A DNA stretch of 64,000 nt, from assembly GCF_031501865.1 (NCBI RefSeq), contig NZ_JARRCW010000001.1, positions 877,001-941,000 of the forward strand, read 5' to 3'. This document shows positions 8,892 through 17,213 of the stretch, one piece after another. The position numbers were made by a program, and so were the translations under genes. Source of the DNA: Pseudovibrio sp. M1P-2-3 (GTDB lineage: Bacteria; Pseudomonadota; Alphaproteobacteria; Rhizobiales; Stappiaceae). The notes below the pieces were generated by a model, which worked only from the letters and a program-made list of their open reading frames with translations, was not told the DNA's origin and made no database searches. Each line of letters opens with the position of its first letter. The first letter of the stretch is position 1.

Positions 8892-9207
8892 CAGTGAAGG
8901 CTTCTGTTGCCAGGTGCCTCCGAACCCCGCCTAAAGGTGCTAACCAAAAGGACTTAGCGGACTACCGGTACTGCATTACGCAGCAACAGCGTTGTCCATA
9001 GCGTAGTTGTCATTTGCAACTATCATAATGGCCCGATGTCGGTGGTACCATGCCGAGCAAAAGTAAAGCCTTTACGCCCTCGTCGATCCTATTTCGCCCC
9101 CGCCAAAACCCGCATTCCTTACTGCGGGCTTTGGTGGAGGCGCCGGGTACCGCCCCCGGGTCCGAATGGTTTATTGCGCTCACAATTTATTGCCGTAGCC
9201 AGCAAGC
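8892..9207 (-). ncRNA. ssrA: tmRNA, permuted two-piece alphaproteobacterial form (ssrA)
   Basis: On the minus strand the acceptor piece comes first and ends in GGCGCCTCCACCA, with CCA at 9134-9132. After a short excised loop the coding piece begins GGGGGCGAAATAGGATCGAC at 9101. The two acceptor strands GGGGGCG and CGCCTCC pair over seven base pairs including one G-U, as in a tRNA-like domain. The tag frame runs 9017-8976 and encodes ANDNYAMDNAVAA then TAA, with the ANDN start and AVAA end expected for alphaproteobacterial tags. tmRNA rescues stalled ribosomes and marks the unfinished protein for ClpXP. The outer limits (about 9207 and 8892) are estimated from usual piece sizes. Several open frames on the plus strand here are therefore not genes. 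Confidence 0.9.
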
Positions 9208-9407
9208 TGGCAAACGGGAATATAGGTGCAGTGCCCCTTAAAGGGAAGGGGGTAGCTGAAGTGTTTTGCCAGTTGTTGACAAAATGGATAAGAAGAAATC
9301 AAAGACGCGCTCTTTGTGGCATTTTGCCGAGCAACTGTATAAGCCAGTGGAAACGGTTATTTTAGATTGCTTGGCAAAAGACCAAGGCGTTTTGGGAAGG
9401 ACATTCA

Positions 9408-10202
9408 ATGCAGCAATATCTTGAACTTATGCAACGTGTGTTGGATGAGGGGGCTGTTAAGGAAGATAGAACAGGAACGGGAACCCGCTCTGTGTTTGGT
9501 CACCAGATGCGCTTTGATCTTTCCAAAGGCTTCCCCATGGTGACAACCAAGAAACTGCACCTAAAGTCTATCATCCATGAGCTTCTGTGGTTTTTGAGTG
9601 GTTCGACTAATATTGCGTATTTAAAAGAGAACGGCGTACGGATCTGGGATGAGTGGGCGGATGAAAACGGAGATCTGGGGCCGGTCTATGGCTACCAGTG
9701 GCGCTCATGGCCTACGCCTGAAGGTGGTAGCATTGATCAGATTACAAACCTGATCAATCAAATAAAGACCAATCCAGATAGCCGCCGCCTGATAGTTTCC
9801 GCGTGGAATCCTGCCCTTGTGGATGAAATGGCGCTGCCTCCCTGCCATAGCCTCTTTCAGTTTTATGTGGCCGAGGGCAAACTCTCCTGTCAGCTTTATC
9901 AACGCTCTGCTGATATCTTTTTGGGTGTCCCGTTCAATATCGCATCCTATGCCTTGCTCACCATGATGGTGGCACAGGTCTGCGATCTGGAACCCGGCGA
10001 GTTTATTCACACATTCGGGGATGCCCACTTGTACAGCAATCATCTGGAGCAGGCCCGTCTACAACTTTCCAGAGCTAAGCGTGCTCTGCCGACCTTGAAA
10101 ATTAATCGGGATGTGAAAGATATTTTCGCGTTTAAATTTGAAGACTTCACCTTAGAAAATTACGATCCGCATCCGCATATTAAAGCGGTCGTGGCTGTTT
10201 GA
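9408..10202 (+). CDS. thyA: Thymidylate synthase ThyA
   Basis: A 264-residue folate-dependent thymidylate synthase that methylates dUMP to dTMP using 5,10-methylene-tetrahydrofolate. Its length equals that of the Escherichia coli enzyme. The catalytic cysteine is in [12 protein letters not shown] at about residue 146. The N-terminal [16 protein letters not shown] and the dUMP-binding [21 protein letters not shown] are intact, and the C-terminus ends in AVAV. Start ATG at 9408 follows an AAGGA. It heads a rightward run thyA-kdsB-phosphatase-folA; FolA regenerates the tetrahydrofolate oxidised by ThyA, which explains the pairing. Confidence 0.97.
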   Translation: MQQYLELMQRVLDEGAVKEDRTGTGTRSVFGHQMRFDLSKGFPMVTTKKLHLKSIIHELLWFLSGSTNIAYLKENGVRIWDEWADENGDLGPVYGYQWRSWPTPEGGSIDQITNLINQIKTNPDSRRLIVSAWNPALVDEMALPPCHSLFQFYVAEGKLSCQLYQRSADIFLGVPFNIASYALLTMMVAQVCDLEPGEFIHTFGDAHLYSNHLEQARLQLSRAKRALPTLKINRDVKDIFAFKFEDFTLENYDPHPHIKAVVAV

Positions 10203-10222
10203 ATAAAAAGGTATTGAACAAA

Positions 10223-11047
10223 ATGCGTGCTTTAATTTCAGTGCCCGCCAGAATTGGCTCAACCCGTTTCCCTAAAAAGCCTCTTCACTCCATTGCCGGA
10301 AAGACTCTGTTGGAGCGCTGTGTGCAGATTGCGAAAGTTGCTGCCAAGCAAACCGGCGCTGATTATGTGGTGGCTGTGGACCATGAGGACGTGGCACGGC
10401 ACTGCGATGAAATCGGTGCCCCATGGGTGATGACAGACCCTAGCTTGCCCTCGGGAACCGACCGTGCTTTGGCTGCGAGAGCTCAAACGGGAGAAAACTA
10501 CGAGTTTGTTTTAAACCTGCAAGGGGATGCGCCGTTCACCCCGCCAGCTCATGTATCAAAACTCATAGAAGCTGCCCGGCAGAATCAGAGTGCCCATGTA
10601 TTCACACCTGTGATCCAGCTGGATTGGGAAGCGCTGGACCAGTTGCGTGAGCACAAGAAAAGCCACCCTTATTCCGGCACCACTTGTGTACGTGATATCA
10701 ACGAGATGGCCCAGTGGTTTTCCAAGACTATTCTCCCGGCTATTCGCGGAGAAGATAAGCTGCGCTTGCAAAGCAACCTTTCTCCAGTGCTGCGTCATAT
10801 TGGACTTTATGGATACCGGATTGATGCATTAAAACGCTTTACCAGTTTGCCTGTGGGGCACTATGAAAAATTGGAGGGCCTTGAGCAGCTACGCTTTCTG
10901 GAAAACGGAATGCGCATTCATGCAGTTCTGGTGGAGCGCCCCGAGCTTTCAATGTCGGGTGTAGACACTCCCGCTGATGCCGAACTTGCAGAAGAGTTAA
11001 TCGCGAAACACGGCGACCCTGCAGATAAACTGGAGAAGCTTTTATGA
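10223..11047 (+). CDS. kdsB: 3-deoxy-manno-octulosonate cytidylyltransferase-like protein
   Basis: A cytidylyltransferase of about 274 residues resembling KdsB, which activates KDO as CMP-KDO for lipopolysaccharide core synthesis in the cytosol. The N-terminal nucleotide-binding segment VPARIGSTRFPKKPL, the SGTDRALAA motif, LNLQGDAPF, and the C-terminal RHIGLYGYRIDAL plus YEKLEGLEQLRFLENGMRIHA match KdsB closely. ATG at 10223 gives the family's short N-terminus; a TTG at 10199 overlapping the thyA stop is less likely. It overlaps the phosphatase gene downstream by ATGA. It is about 25 residues longer than typical KdsB, through a mid-protein insertion, so a related sugar-acid substrate remains possible. 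Confidence 0.82.
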   Translation: MRALISVPARIGSTRFPKKPLHSIAGKTLLERCVQIAKVAAKQTGADYVVAVDHEDVARHCDEIGAPWVMTDPSLPSGTDRALAARAQTGENYEFVLNLQGDAPFTPPAHVSKLIEAARQNQSAHVFTPVIQLDWEALDQLREHKKSHPYSGTTCVRDINEMAQWFSKTILPAIRGEDKLRLQSNLSPVLRHIGLYGYRIDALKRFTSLPVGHYEKLEGLEQLRFLENGMRIHAVLVERPELSMSGVDTPADAELAEELIAKHGDPADKLEKLL

Positions 11048-11655
11048 TCCGTATATTTGTTTGTCGCCACGGCAATACCTTCGATAAAGGAGACGTTGTC
11101 ACACGGGTTGGAGGCCGGACGGATCTTCCGCTCAGCACCTCAGGGCAAGAGCAGGGGCGGGCTTTGGGAGAACACTTCCAAGCAAAGGGAGTTCGCTTCG
11201 ACCGCGTGTTCTGCTCCCCCTTGCAGCGTACCAAGCAAACAGCTGGACTGGCTCTGGCCGGGCAGGATGAGGAGATAGAGTTCAAGGTTCTGCCGTTTTT
11301 GGTGGAAGTTGACTATGGGCCCGATGAGAACAAGCCGGAAGAAGAAGTTGTCGCCCGCATTGGCGAAGAGGCTTTGAAGGCATGGGAAGAGCAGGGCATT
11401 CCCCCTGAAGGCTGGCATGTGGACCCACCAGCAGTAATCGGGCGCTGGCAGGAGTTCTTTGCCGGTGCCGCTAAAAAGTACAAGGATGAAACTATTCTGC
11501 TTGTAACCAGCAACGGGATTGCCCGTTTCGCCTTACAGGCACTTTCCGAGGGAGCTGGAAACAACGCCCTTAAGCTGAAGACAGGTGCCTATGGAATTTT
11601 TGAGGTTTCTGAAAGCGGTGAAGTGTCGTTGAATGGGTGGAATATTCGCCCCTAA
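11044..11655 (+). CDS. Histidine phosphatase family protein
   Basis: A 203-residue protein of the phosphoglycerate-mutase-like histidine phosphatase superfamily. The RHG triad is at residues 8-10 (CRHGNTF), a second active-site arginine lies in FCSPLQRTKQTA, the acid/base glutamate in LVEVDYGP, and the second histidine is expected near LLVTSNG but appears replaced (VTSNGIARF instead of VTHG). If that alignment is right, catalytic efficiency may be reduced. It overlaps kdsB by four bases and so is coupled to it. The substrate is not evident; context with KdsB would allow a sugar-phosphate role, as inference. Confidence 0.78.
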   Translation: MIRIFVCRHGNTFDKGDVVTRVGGRTDLPLSTSGQEQGRALGEHFQAKGVRFDRVFCSPLQRTKQTAGLALAGQDEEIEFKVLPFLVEVDYGPDENKPEEEVVARIGEEALKAWEEQGIPPEGWHVDPPAVIGRWQEFFAGAAKKYKDETILLVTSNGIARFALQALSEGAGNNALKLKTGAYGIFEVSESGEVSLNGWNIRP

Positions 11656-11715
11656 GAGATATCGCCCCTTTGGGGGCGGCTACTCCATTGTGTTTAAAGG
11701 TTCGGGAGCCGGGAA

Positions 11716-12228
11716 ATGGTGAAAATTTCGATGATTTCTGCGGTGGCAGAAAACGGTATTATTGGTGCAGGTAATGATATGCCGTGGCATATTTCTACTG
11801 ACCTGAAGTTTTTTAAGAAAACAACCATGGGAAAGCCCATTGTTATGGGCCGCAGGACATTTCAATCCATAGGGAAACCACTGCCGGGCCGAACGAATAT
11901 TGTCATTACGCGCGATTCTACGTTCCAGCCTGAAGGCGTTGTCACGGCGTCTGGTCTGGATGAAGGGCTTGATGTGGCCAAGGCCAAGGCGCAGGAAACC
12001 GGCGTTAATGAAATCATGATTATGGGCGGTGGGCAGGTTTATAATATGGCCATGCCCCATGCCACAAAACTCTACATCACGCGGGTACATGCAAAGCCAG
12101 AGGGCGATACGTTATTTCCCGATATAGATAATAGCGATTGGCAACTGAGTGAAACACTGCCTTTCCAAAGAGGTGAGAAAGATAGTGCGGATACCTCACT
12201 GGAGATCTATGAGAGACGGGTAACCTAA
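11716..12228 (+). CDS. folA: Dihydrofolate reductase
   Basis: A 170-residue dihydrofolate reductase that uses NADPH to reduce dihydrofolate to tetrahydrofolate. The active-site segment IIGAGNDMPWHISTDLKFFK contains the catalytic aspartate in HISTDL. MGRRTFQSIGKPLPGRTNIV and the cofactor loop IMGGGQVYNMAM are all present. It lies 60 bp downstream of the phosphatase gene with a small GC hairpin (11663-11678) between them. Together with thyA it forms the dTMP/folate cycle. Its last four bases overlap the convergent PhyH-like gene. Confidence 0.95.
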   Translation: MVKISMISAVAENGIIGAGNDMPWHISTDLKFFKKTTMGKPIVMGRRTFQSIGKPLPGRTNIVITRDSTFQPEGVVTASGLDEGLDVAKAKAQETGVNEIMIMGGGQVYNMAMPHATKLYITRVHAKPEGDTLFPDIDNSDWQLSETLPFQRGEKDSADTSLEIYERRVT

Positions 12229-13094
12229 ACCGCCTCTTGTATAAGAGTAGGGCTTTGCAGCAGGACTGGAGAAAGTGGCGGATTGGCCACTTGCTCCAAC
12301 AGGTTCTTGGCCTGCACTTCAAAGGGGATAGCAGAAAAGCGGCGGAAGAAGCGATCTGTTTGGATCATGAATAAATTATTGCACACTTGCCCGGGTCCAA
12401 GTGCATTCCATCCATAAAAGCCAAAGGGGTCTATCAAGACTAAAGTGTTGGGCTTGAGCGTCAGCGTATGCGGCTGTAGACTGGAAAGCTCCCTCAAGTC
12501 TTCGGGGGTTACATTTGGGGTGGTTCTCATCCCTTCCTGTAGCTCGGCATATCGCCTTTGCTCCCACACCATTCGTTTCTCGGTAATTCTATGGGATTGG
12601 GGAATATAGGAAAACAGTGAAGTCTCGTTTCTACTGCCGCAGGTGACCCAGCATACGACATCAGGCATTTGTTCAATGGAATGGACGTTTTCCGTGGGAG
12701 CCCTTTGGGGTTTTCTAGAAACAAATAGCGGAGCGAGAGACTTTCCAGCCCCTGTTAATGAACGGAGTAACAGTTCTAGATCATATTCAACAGTAGCGGC
12801 GTGGGTAAAAGGCATTAATTTCAAATCTGCGGGCGAGATCGGGATTGCTTCCACTTGTCCCATCCACCCGCTTTCCTGAAAAGTCGCCTGTTTTTTATCA
12901 AAGAATTCAACGGCTATTTGGTGAAGTTGTTTTTGAGGGAGAAATGCCTCCTGAATATAGTACCCGTGTTCGCAAAAGTGCTTTCGGGCTTTTTTGTTTA
13001 GCCCTATTGAAAGCGTCTGTTGTTGCCTGTCCTGAAGTTTTTTGTGATTTGAAAGCCATTTTGAAACTTCGGCCCAGCCCTTCATTTGACGCAT
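12225..13094 (-). CDS. PhyH-like protein lacking the metal-binding triad (probable pseudoenzyme)
   Basis: A 289-residue protein related to the neighbouring phytanoyl-CoA-dioxygenase-like protein. The shared frame includes an N-terminal HGYYIQEAFLPQ segment, FSYIPQSHRITEKRMVWEQRRY in the core and LVLIDPFGFYGWN near residue 240. Where the neighbour has the HxD iron-binding pair (HADTFHS) this protein has PTENVHS, and where the neighbour has the distal histidine (GFHGR) it has GFYGW. All three metal ligands are thus substituted while surrounding residues are kept, which argues for a folded but non-oxygenase protein. It follows its paralogue on the same strand, about 150 bp downstream. The biological role is unknown. 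Confidence 0.65.
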   Translation of the reverse strand: MRQMKGWAEVSKWLSNHKKLQDRQQQTLSIGLNKKARKHFCEHGYYIQEAFLPQKQLHQIAVEFFDKKQATFQESGWMGQVEAIPISPADLKLMPFTHAATVEYDLELLLRSLTGAGKSLAPLFVSRKPQRAPTENVHSIEQMPDVVCWVTCGSRNETSLFSYIPQSHRITEKRMVWEQRRYAELQEGMRTTPNVTPEDLRELSSLQPHTLTLKPNTLVLIDPFGFYGWNALGPGQVCNNLFMIQTDRFFRRFSAIPFEVQAKNLLEQVANPPLSPVLLQSPTLIQEAV

Positions 13095-13248
13095 TTTTCA
13101 CCAAGCTCCCCCTGAGACTCACTCAGTAAAACATGAAAGAAAGCACAAGGGCTCCTCTCGATTGCGGGAGATGAAAATTCCTTTAAGAATTCTAGTAGGA
13201 GAAATGTGCTGCAGGTAAAAAGGGGAGGCAAGTGCCGGATAACTCCTG

Positions 13249-14283
13249 TCAAAATACCGCTGGGCTGTTTACATAGCGCTTGCCCGTGTTTCTCCATATT
13301 GTCCGCTTGCCAAAATTTTTTTCCAGAAAGTCCGAATAGGCCAAAAAGAGCTCCAGTTCTCTGCCTTTGACGCCAGGAAGCGATTTGAGGTCAAAGCCAC
13401 ACCACGGCAAGAAGGGGTTGCGGCGCATATGGGCATGAAGTTCTATTCGTTTGGTCGGTTGGGGGCTTGGCACTCTGCCGTGAAATCCAAAGGTATCAGC
13501 TATAACCAGAGTATTGGCTTTAACGGGAAAAGACTGGGCAGCGCTATATCCCATCTGGTCAAGCTCTTTATGGGTCGCACGGAACGACCCATGGGCATGA
13601 TGGTTTCGCTTGTCACGGCAGGCGTTAATACTGTTTTGATATTCCCATTCAAGACGCTTGTCATTGATGCGGTGAGAGCCCGGAGCATAGGAGAAGGGGC
13701 CTTCCTCCTCGTTAACATCATGCAAAAAGAGCCAGGCTTTGGCAGTGCTATGAAACGTGTCGGCATGTAATTTTGTTTGAGGGTCTGCCCCTCCTTGCGC
13801 AGGGTCCACCAGTACTGTCTGGATAAAAAAGATGGGTTGCCCCCCACAGGCAGCGGTGTACCGAATGAGATTGAGAAGTCCTTTATTTTCTATTGAACTT
13901 TTTAATGTAGGCCGCTGTTCAATGACCTGTTGTGTAATTGGCGTCATTCGCGTTGCTGTTTGTCCCTGCCGCATTTGCCGGGTTTTCATGGGAGAGCGAT
14001 AGATCTCGTTCCGCAAAGCTTTGAAATCCGCAGGGGAGAGATAGTTTTCAATTTTTATGAAGCCATTTTGATCAATATCGGAAACCTGATCAGGCGTTAA
14101 ATACTTCGCAAGGCGCCGACGCCGAGATTCGGCAAGCCCTGCTGCGAGCTTTAATCTTGCCCTGTGAAGGCCCCACCGATTGAGACGTTCATTGCCTATA
14201 ATCGGGTTCTTTTTGAAGGATTTGGCTGGGCCTGCGACTTCCAGAGCCCAAAGCGGGGTTTTTAAATAATCCAAGGGAACCAT
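13249..14283 (-). CDS. Phytanoyl-CoA dioxygenase (PhyH) family protein
   Basis: A 344-residue Fe(II)/2-oxoglutarate-dependent dioxygenase-like protein. The first two iron ligands are in LHADTFHSTAKAWLFLHDV (HxD at about residues 173-175), followed by EEGPFSYAPGSHRI, and the distal histidine is in ADTFGFHGRVPSP at about 272. A basic N-terminal region of about 85 residues precedes the domain. Such enzymes hydroxylate small molecules, lipids or natural products; this sequence does not identify the substrate. It is the upstream member of a two-gene leftward pair with a degenerate paralogue, which suggests the two proteins may work together. Confidence 0.75.
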   Translation of the reverse strand: MVPLDYLKTPLWALEVAGPAKSFKKNPIIGNERLNRWGLHRARLKLAAGLAESRRRRLAKYLTPDQVSDIDQNGFIKIENYLSPADFKALRNEIYRSPMKTRQMRQGQTATRMTPITQQVIEQRPTLKSSIENKGLLNLIRYTAACGGQPIFFIQTVLVDPAQGGADPQTKLHADTFHSTAKAWLFLHDVNEEEGPFSYAPGSHRINDKRLEWEYQNSINACRDKRNHHAHGSFRATHKELDQMGYSAAQSFPVKANTLVIADTFGFHGRVPSPQPTKRIELHAHMRRNPFLPWCGFDLKSLPGVKGRELELFLAYSDFLEKNFGKRTIWRNTGKRYVNSPAVF

Positions 14284-14797
14284 GGGTGTGCCTTCCTCAG
14301 AATGCTGGTTGCCAGAGGCTTTGGAGTTTAAGGCGGGGTACTAGGAAGAAACTCCACGGAAAATGGGAGGTCGTTAGTGATTCTTGGATAATAAAGGGGT
14401 AAATTTGAGAGGCATTCCTTTGAAAGAAATGGGGGAAATCCCGAGAGTACCTTTCATATCTAGTGGTTCTTTTTCTCAGGTGGCGGAACATTTGGAGAAC
14501 TGGTTATATCTACTTTATGGACATCAAACTTGTAAGTTCTTGGTTTTCTCCTGAAAACCATGGAAGTTTCGGTACATTGACTACTTGAACTGGTGATTAA
14601 TTTACCTAAATCCTTTAGGACTAAGAGACACTGTGGGCTTGTGGGGAATAAACGCCCTTTATTCTTAGGACTGGAGAAGGGTTCTATTTACGATTTTGGG
14701 GCATTGCCTATACCTTTAATCAAGTCATAATTGACACAGTGAACGAATAATTTTTTAGGCCGGGTGTCCGGCATATTACCGAGTAAGGGACTTCTTT
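14284..14797. other. Intergenic region upstream of hflK
   Basis: About 510 bp separate the leftward PhyH gene and rightward hflK. A TTGACA hexamer occurs at 14731-14736 but no convincing -10 box stands at the usual spacing. I see no RNA gene or conserved open frame. Confidence 0.4.
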
Positions 14798-15979
14798 ATG
14801 CCTTGGAGCAATCAAAGTGGAGGTGGCGGCAACGGCGGCCCCTGGGGGAACTCTGGTGGCGGTGGCGGCAACAGCGGCGGCCCATGGGGCGGCGGCGGCG
14901 GCGGCCCGCAGCGAGGCGGCGGTGGCAATACACCTCCTGATTTTGAAGACCTCCTTAAGCGCGGCCAAGAGCACCTAAAGAGCGTTATGCCCGGCGGCGG
15001 CGGCGGCGGCATGGGCTTTAAAGGCATTTTGCTTGCAGTCTTCATTGCTGTAGTCATTTGGTTGGCAACTGGTATCTACCGTGTTGAAACAAACGAGGTT
15101 GGTGTTGCCTTGGTTTTCGGTAAGGTCGAAGGTCATACCTCCCCTGGTTTGAATTATAACTGGCCGTACCCAGTTGGCGAAGTTTACACTCCAGCAGTTA
15201 CGCGTGTTCGCGAAGTCAGCATCGGCATGGCAGAGTTTGTTCGTGGCAGCTCTGTAAATCAGCGCGATGTGCCGGAAGAAAGCTTGATGCTGACCGGAGA
15301 TGAAAACATTGTGGACGTGGACTTCAAGGTTCAGTGGCTCATACAAAATACCCCAACGGGTGTTTCCGAGTATCTGTTCAATATCCAAAATCCAGAAGCG
15401 ACAGTAAAAGCTGTTGCAGAAAGCTCCATGCGGGAAGTAGTCGGGAATTCCCGAATCGATTCCATCCTTACCGAGAATAAAAAAGCTGTTCAGGACGCAG
15501 TTCTCAAATTGATGCAGTCCACATTGGACTCTTACAAGGCTGGTATTGAGATCACTGAAGTTCAGATGCAAAAGGTTGATCCTCCATCACAGGTTATTGA
15601 AGCATTCCGTGATGTTCAGGCCGCACGTGCTGATCAGGAGCGTATCCAGAACGAAGCGCAAGCTTATGCCAACCGTATTGTGCCAGAAGCCCGCGGTAAT
15701 GCTGCACGTATCAGTGAAGCGGCGCAGGCTTACCGTGATCAGACCGTCGCAGAAGCCAATGGTCAGGCGCAGCGCTTTACAAAGATCTATGATGAATATG
15801 CCAAGGCTCCTGACGTAACCCGGCAACGTCTCTATCTGGAAACTATGGAAAAGGTTCTGGGTAAGAACAATAAAATAATTATTGACGGAGATATCTCCGG
15901 GTCCGGTGTGTTGCCTTACCTTCCGCTTGATCAACTCAATAAAACATCCTCAGCGCGAACTGTAGGAGGGAACAACTAA
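14798..15979 (+). CDS. hflK: HflK subunit of the FtsH-regulating SPFH complex
   Basis: A 393-residue SPFH/prohibitin-family membrane protein. Residues 1-65 are an extreme glycine-rich tail (runs of G with N, P, W). One transmembrane helix follows (GILLAVFIAVVIWLATGIY, about 74-92), then the SPFH domain (YRVETNEVGVALVFGKVEG onward) and a long coiled coil (about 250-340). With HflC it forms a periplasm-facing cage around the FtsH protease in the inner membrane and modulates degradation of membrane proteins. The stop codon overlaps the hflC start by one base. The Gly-rich N-terminus is typical of HflK but the GGC/GGT runs make this a repeat-prone stretch. Confidence 0.95.
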   Translation: MPWSNQSGGGGNGGPWGNSGGGGGNSGGPWGGGGGGPQRGGGGNTPPDFEDLLKRGQEHLKSVMPGGGGGGMGFKGILLAVFIAVVIWLATGIYRVETNEVGVALVFGKVEGHTSPGLNYNWPYPVGEVYTPAVTRVREVSIGMAEFVRGSSVNQRDVPEESLMLTGDENIVDVDFKVQWLIQNTPTGVSEYLFNIQNPEATVKAVAESSMREVVGNSRIDSILTENKKAVQDAVLKLMQSTLDSYKAGIEITEVQMQKVDPPSQVIEAFRDVQAARADQERIQNEAQAYANRIVPEARGNAARISEAAQAYRDQTVAEANGQAQRFTKIYDEYAKAPDVTRQRLYLETMEKVLGKNNKIIIDGDISGSGVLPYLPLDQLNKTSSARTVGGNN

Positions 15980-16866
15980 TGCGGAACGGCTTTATCGGAA
16001 TTCTTATCGCAATTGTTGTGCTGGTTGGTTACTGGTCGACATTTATAGTGAACCCGGCGCAGCAGGCCTTGATCTTCCAGTTTGGTGAAGTGACTGGGAT
16101 GGAGAATAAGCCTGGTTTGAAATTCAAGTATCCTTGGCAAAACGTTGTTTACTTGGACAAACGGATTTTGAACTTGAATATGCCGGTATTTGAGCCGGTT
16201 TCTTCTGACAAGAAACGACTTTTGGTTGATGCGTTTGCACGCTATCGCATTTCTGATCCAGTGAAGTTTTACCAGTCCGTGAACAATGTGGATGAAGGAT
16301 CTCGCAGACTGTCCACATTCTTGCAATCGGCCTTGCGAGACCAGATTGGTAAGGCGACGTTTACTCAGGTTGTTCGTGATGAACGTTCTGATCTCATGGA
16401 ATCCACTCGTAAAGAAGTTGAGAACAGAGCGAAGGCTATCGGCGTGGACGTGATCGATGTGAAAATCCGTCGTGCAGATCTGCCGGAAACCAACTCTCAA
16501 GCAATCTATGCGCGGATGCAGACTGAGCGTCAGCGTGAAGCAACTGAAATCAGAGCGCAAGGTGAAGAGCAGGCAAGGCGTATTCGCTCAAGAGCTGATC
16601 GTGATGCAACCGTGATCGTTGCGAATGCCCAAAGGGATGCGGACATCATTCGCGGTGATGGGGATGCTGAGCGGAACAGTATTTTTGCCGAAGCCTATGG
16701 AAAAGATAAAGAGTTCTTCGAATTCTATCGCTCCATGCAAGCTTATGAAGAATCGATGAAATCCGGTGATACGTCCATGGTTCTTTCACCAGACTCCGAG
16801 TTCTTCAGATACTTCAAGAATGCCGGAGGAGCAGTGCCTGCCAAAGCGCCCGCAACCGCGCAATGA
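15979..16866 (+). CDS. hflC: HflC subunit of the FtsH-regulating SPFH complex
   Basis: A 295-residue partner of HflK. The N-terminal transmembrane helix (FIGILIAIVVLVGYWSTFIV, residues about 4-23) is followed by the SPFH domain (NPAQQALIFQFGEVTG) and a coiled coil with AEAYGKDKEFFEFYRSMQAYEES, a segment characteristic of HflC. It assembles with HflK in a hetero-oligomeric cage around FtsH. Its start overlaps the hflK stop (TAATG) and its own end overlaps the next small gene by ATGA, so translation of the three is coupled. Confidence 0.95.
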   Translation: MRNGFIGILIAIVVLVGYWSTFIVNPAQQALIFQFGEVTGMENKPGLKFKYPWQNVVYLDKRILNLNMPVFEPVSSDKKRLLVDAFARYRISDPVKFYQSVNNVDEGSRRLSTFLQSALRDQIGKATFTQVVRDERSDLMESTRKEVENRAKAIGVDVIDVKIRRADLPETNSQAIYARMQTERQREATEIRAQGEEQARRIRSRADRDATVIVANAQRDADIIRGDGDAERNSIFAEAYGKDKEFFEFYRSMQAYEESMKSGDTSMVLSPDSEFFRYFKNAGGAVPAKAPATAQ

Positions 16867-17054
16867 ATGATCTGATCGTTGCGCTTGGGCTTGTTCTAGT
16901 TATTGAGGGGATCCTTTATTCATTGGCTCCCTCACAGCTGAAAGAGTTCATGCGCAAGGCTCAGGACATACCAGACCAGACTTTGAGGGTCGGCGGGATC
17001 ATCGCTCTAACTCTTGGGTTTTTGATAGTATGGTTCGCACGAGGCGGGTTTTGA
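16863..17054 (+). CDS. DUF2065 family small membrane protein
   Basis: A 63-residue protein with two hydrophobic helices (DLIVALGLVLVIEGILYSL and VGGIIALTLGFLIVWFA). DUF2065 (YjeT-like) proteins are regularly encoded right after hflC, and this one overlaps hflC by four bases. The position suggests an accessory of the HflKC-FtsH complex; the function itself is unknown. Confidence 0.85.
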   Translation: MNDLIVALGLVLVIEGILYSLAPSQLKEFMRKAQDIPDQTLRVGGIIALTLGFLIVWFARGGF

Positions 17055-17127
17055 GGAGGGACGTTCCCCTTGAGCTTTGCTAGTGTCAGGATAGGCTGCT
17101 TGGCGGGTCTATTCTCTAGTTGAATAG

Positions 17128-17168
17128 ATACCCGCGCTTTCAATGAAGGTGCGGGTATTTTTATTATA
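17128..17168 (+). terminator. Intrinsic terminator after hflKC-DUF2065
   Basis: ATACCCGC at 17128-17135 pairs with GCGGGTAT at 17151-17158, followed by TTTTATTAT. It ends the hflKC operon and separates it from the protease gene, which therefore probably has its own promoter downstream. Confidence 0.8.
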
Positions 17169-17213
17169 GAAACGCCCAGTCGCGTTTGCTGCTAAATGTG
17201 GAGATGGGGCCCA

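Noticed and set aside
8768-9365. Several open frames of 60-110 codons on the plus strand upstream of thyA
   Set aside because: They lie across the tmRNA gene on the opposite strand and have no protein-like composition; the RNA gene explains the sequence conservation features here.
14821-15012. GGC-rich tandem repeat as a separate repeat element or CRISPR-like array
   Set aside because: It encodes the glycine-rich N-terminus usual for HflK and has no regular spacer structure.
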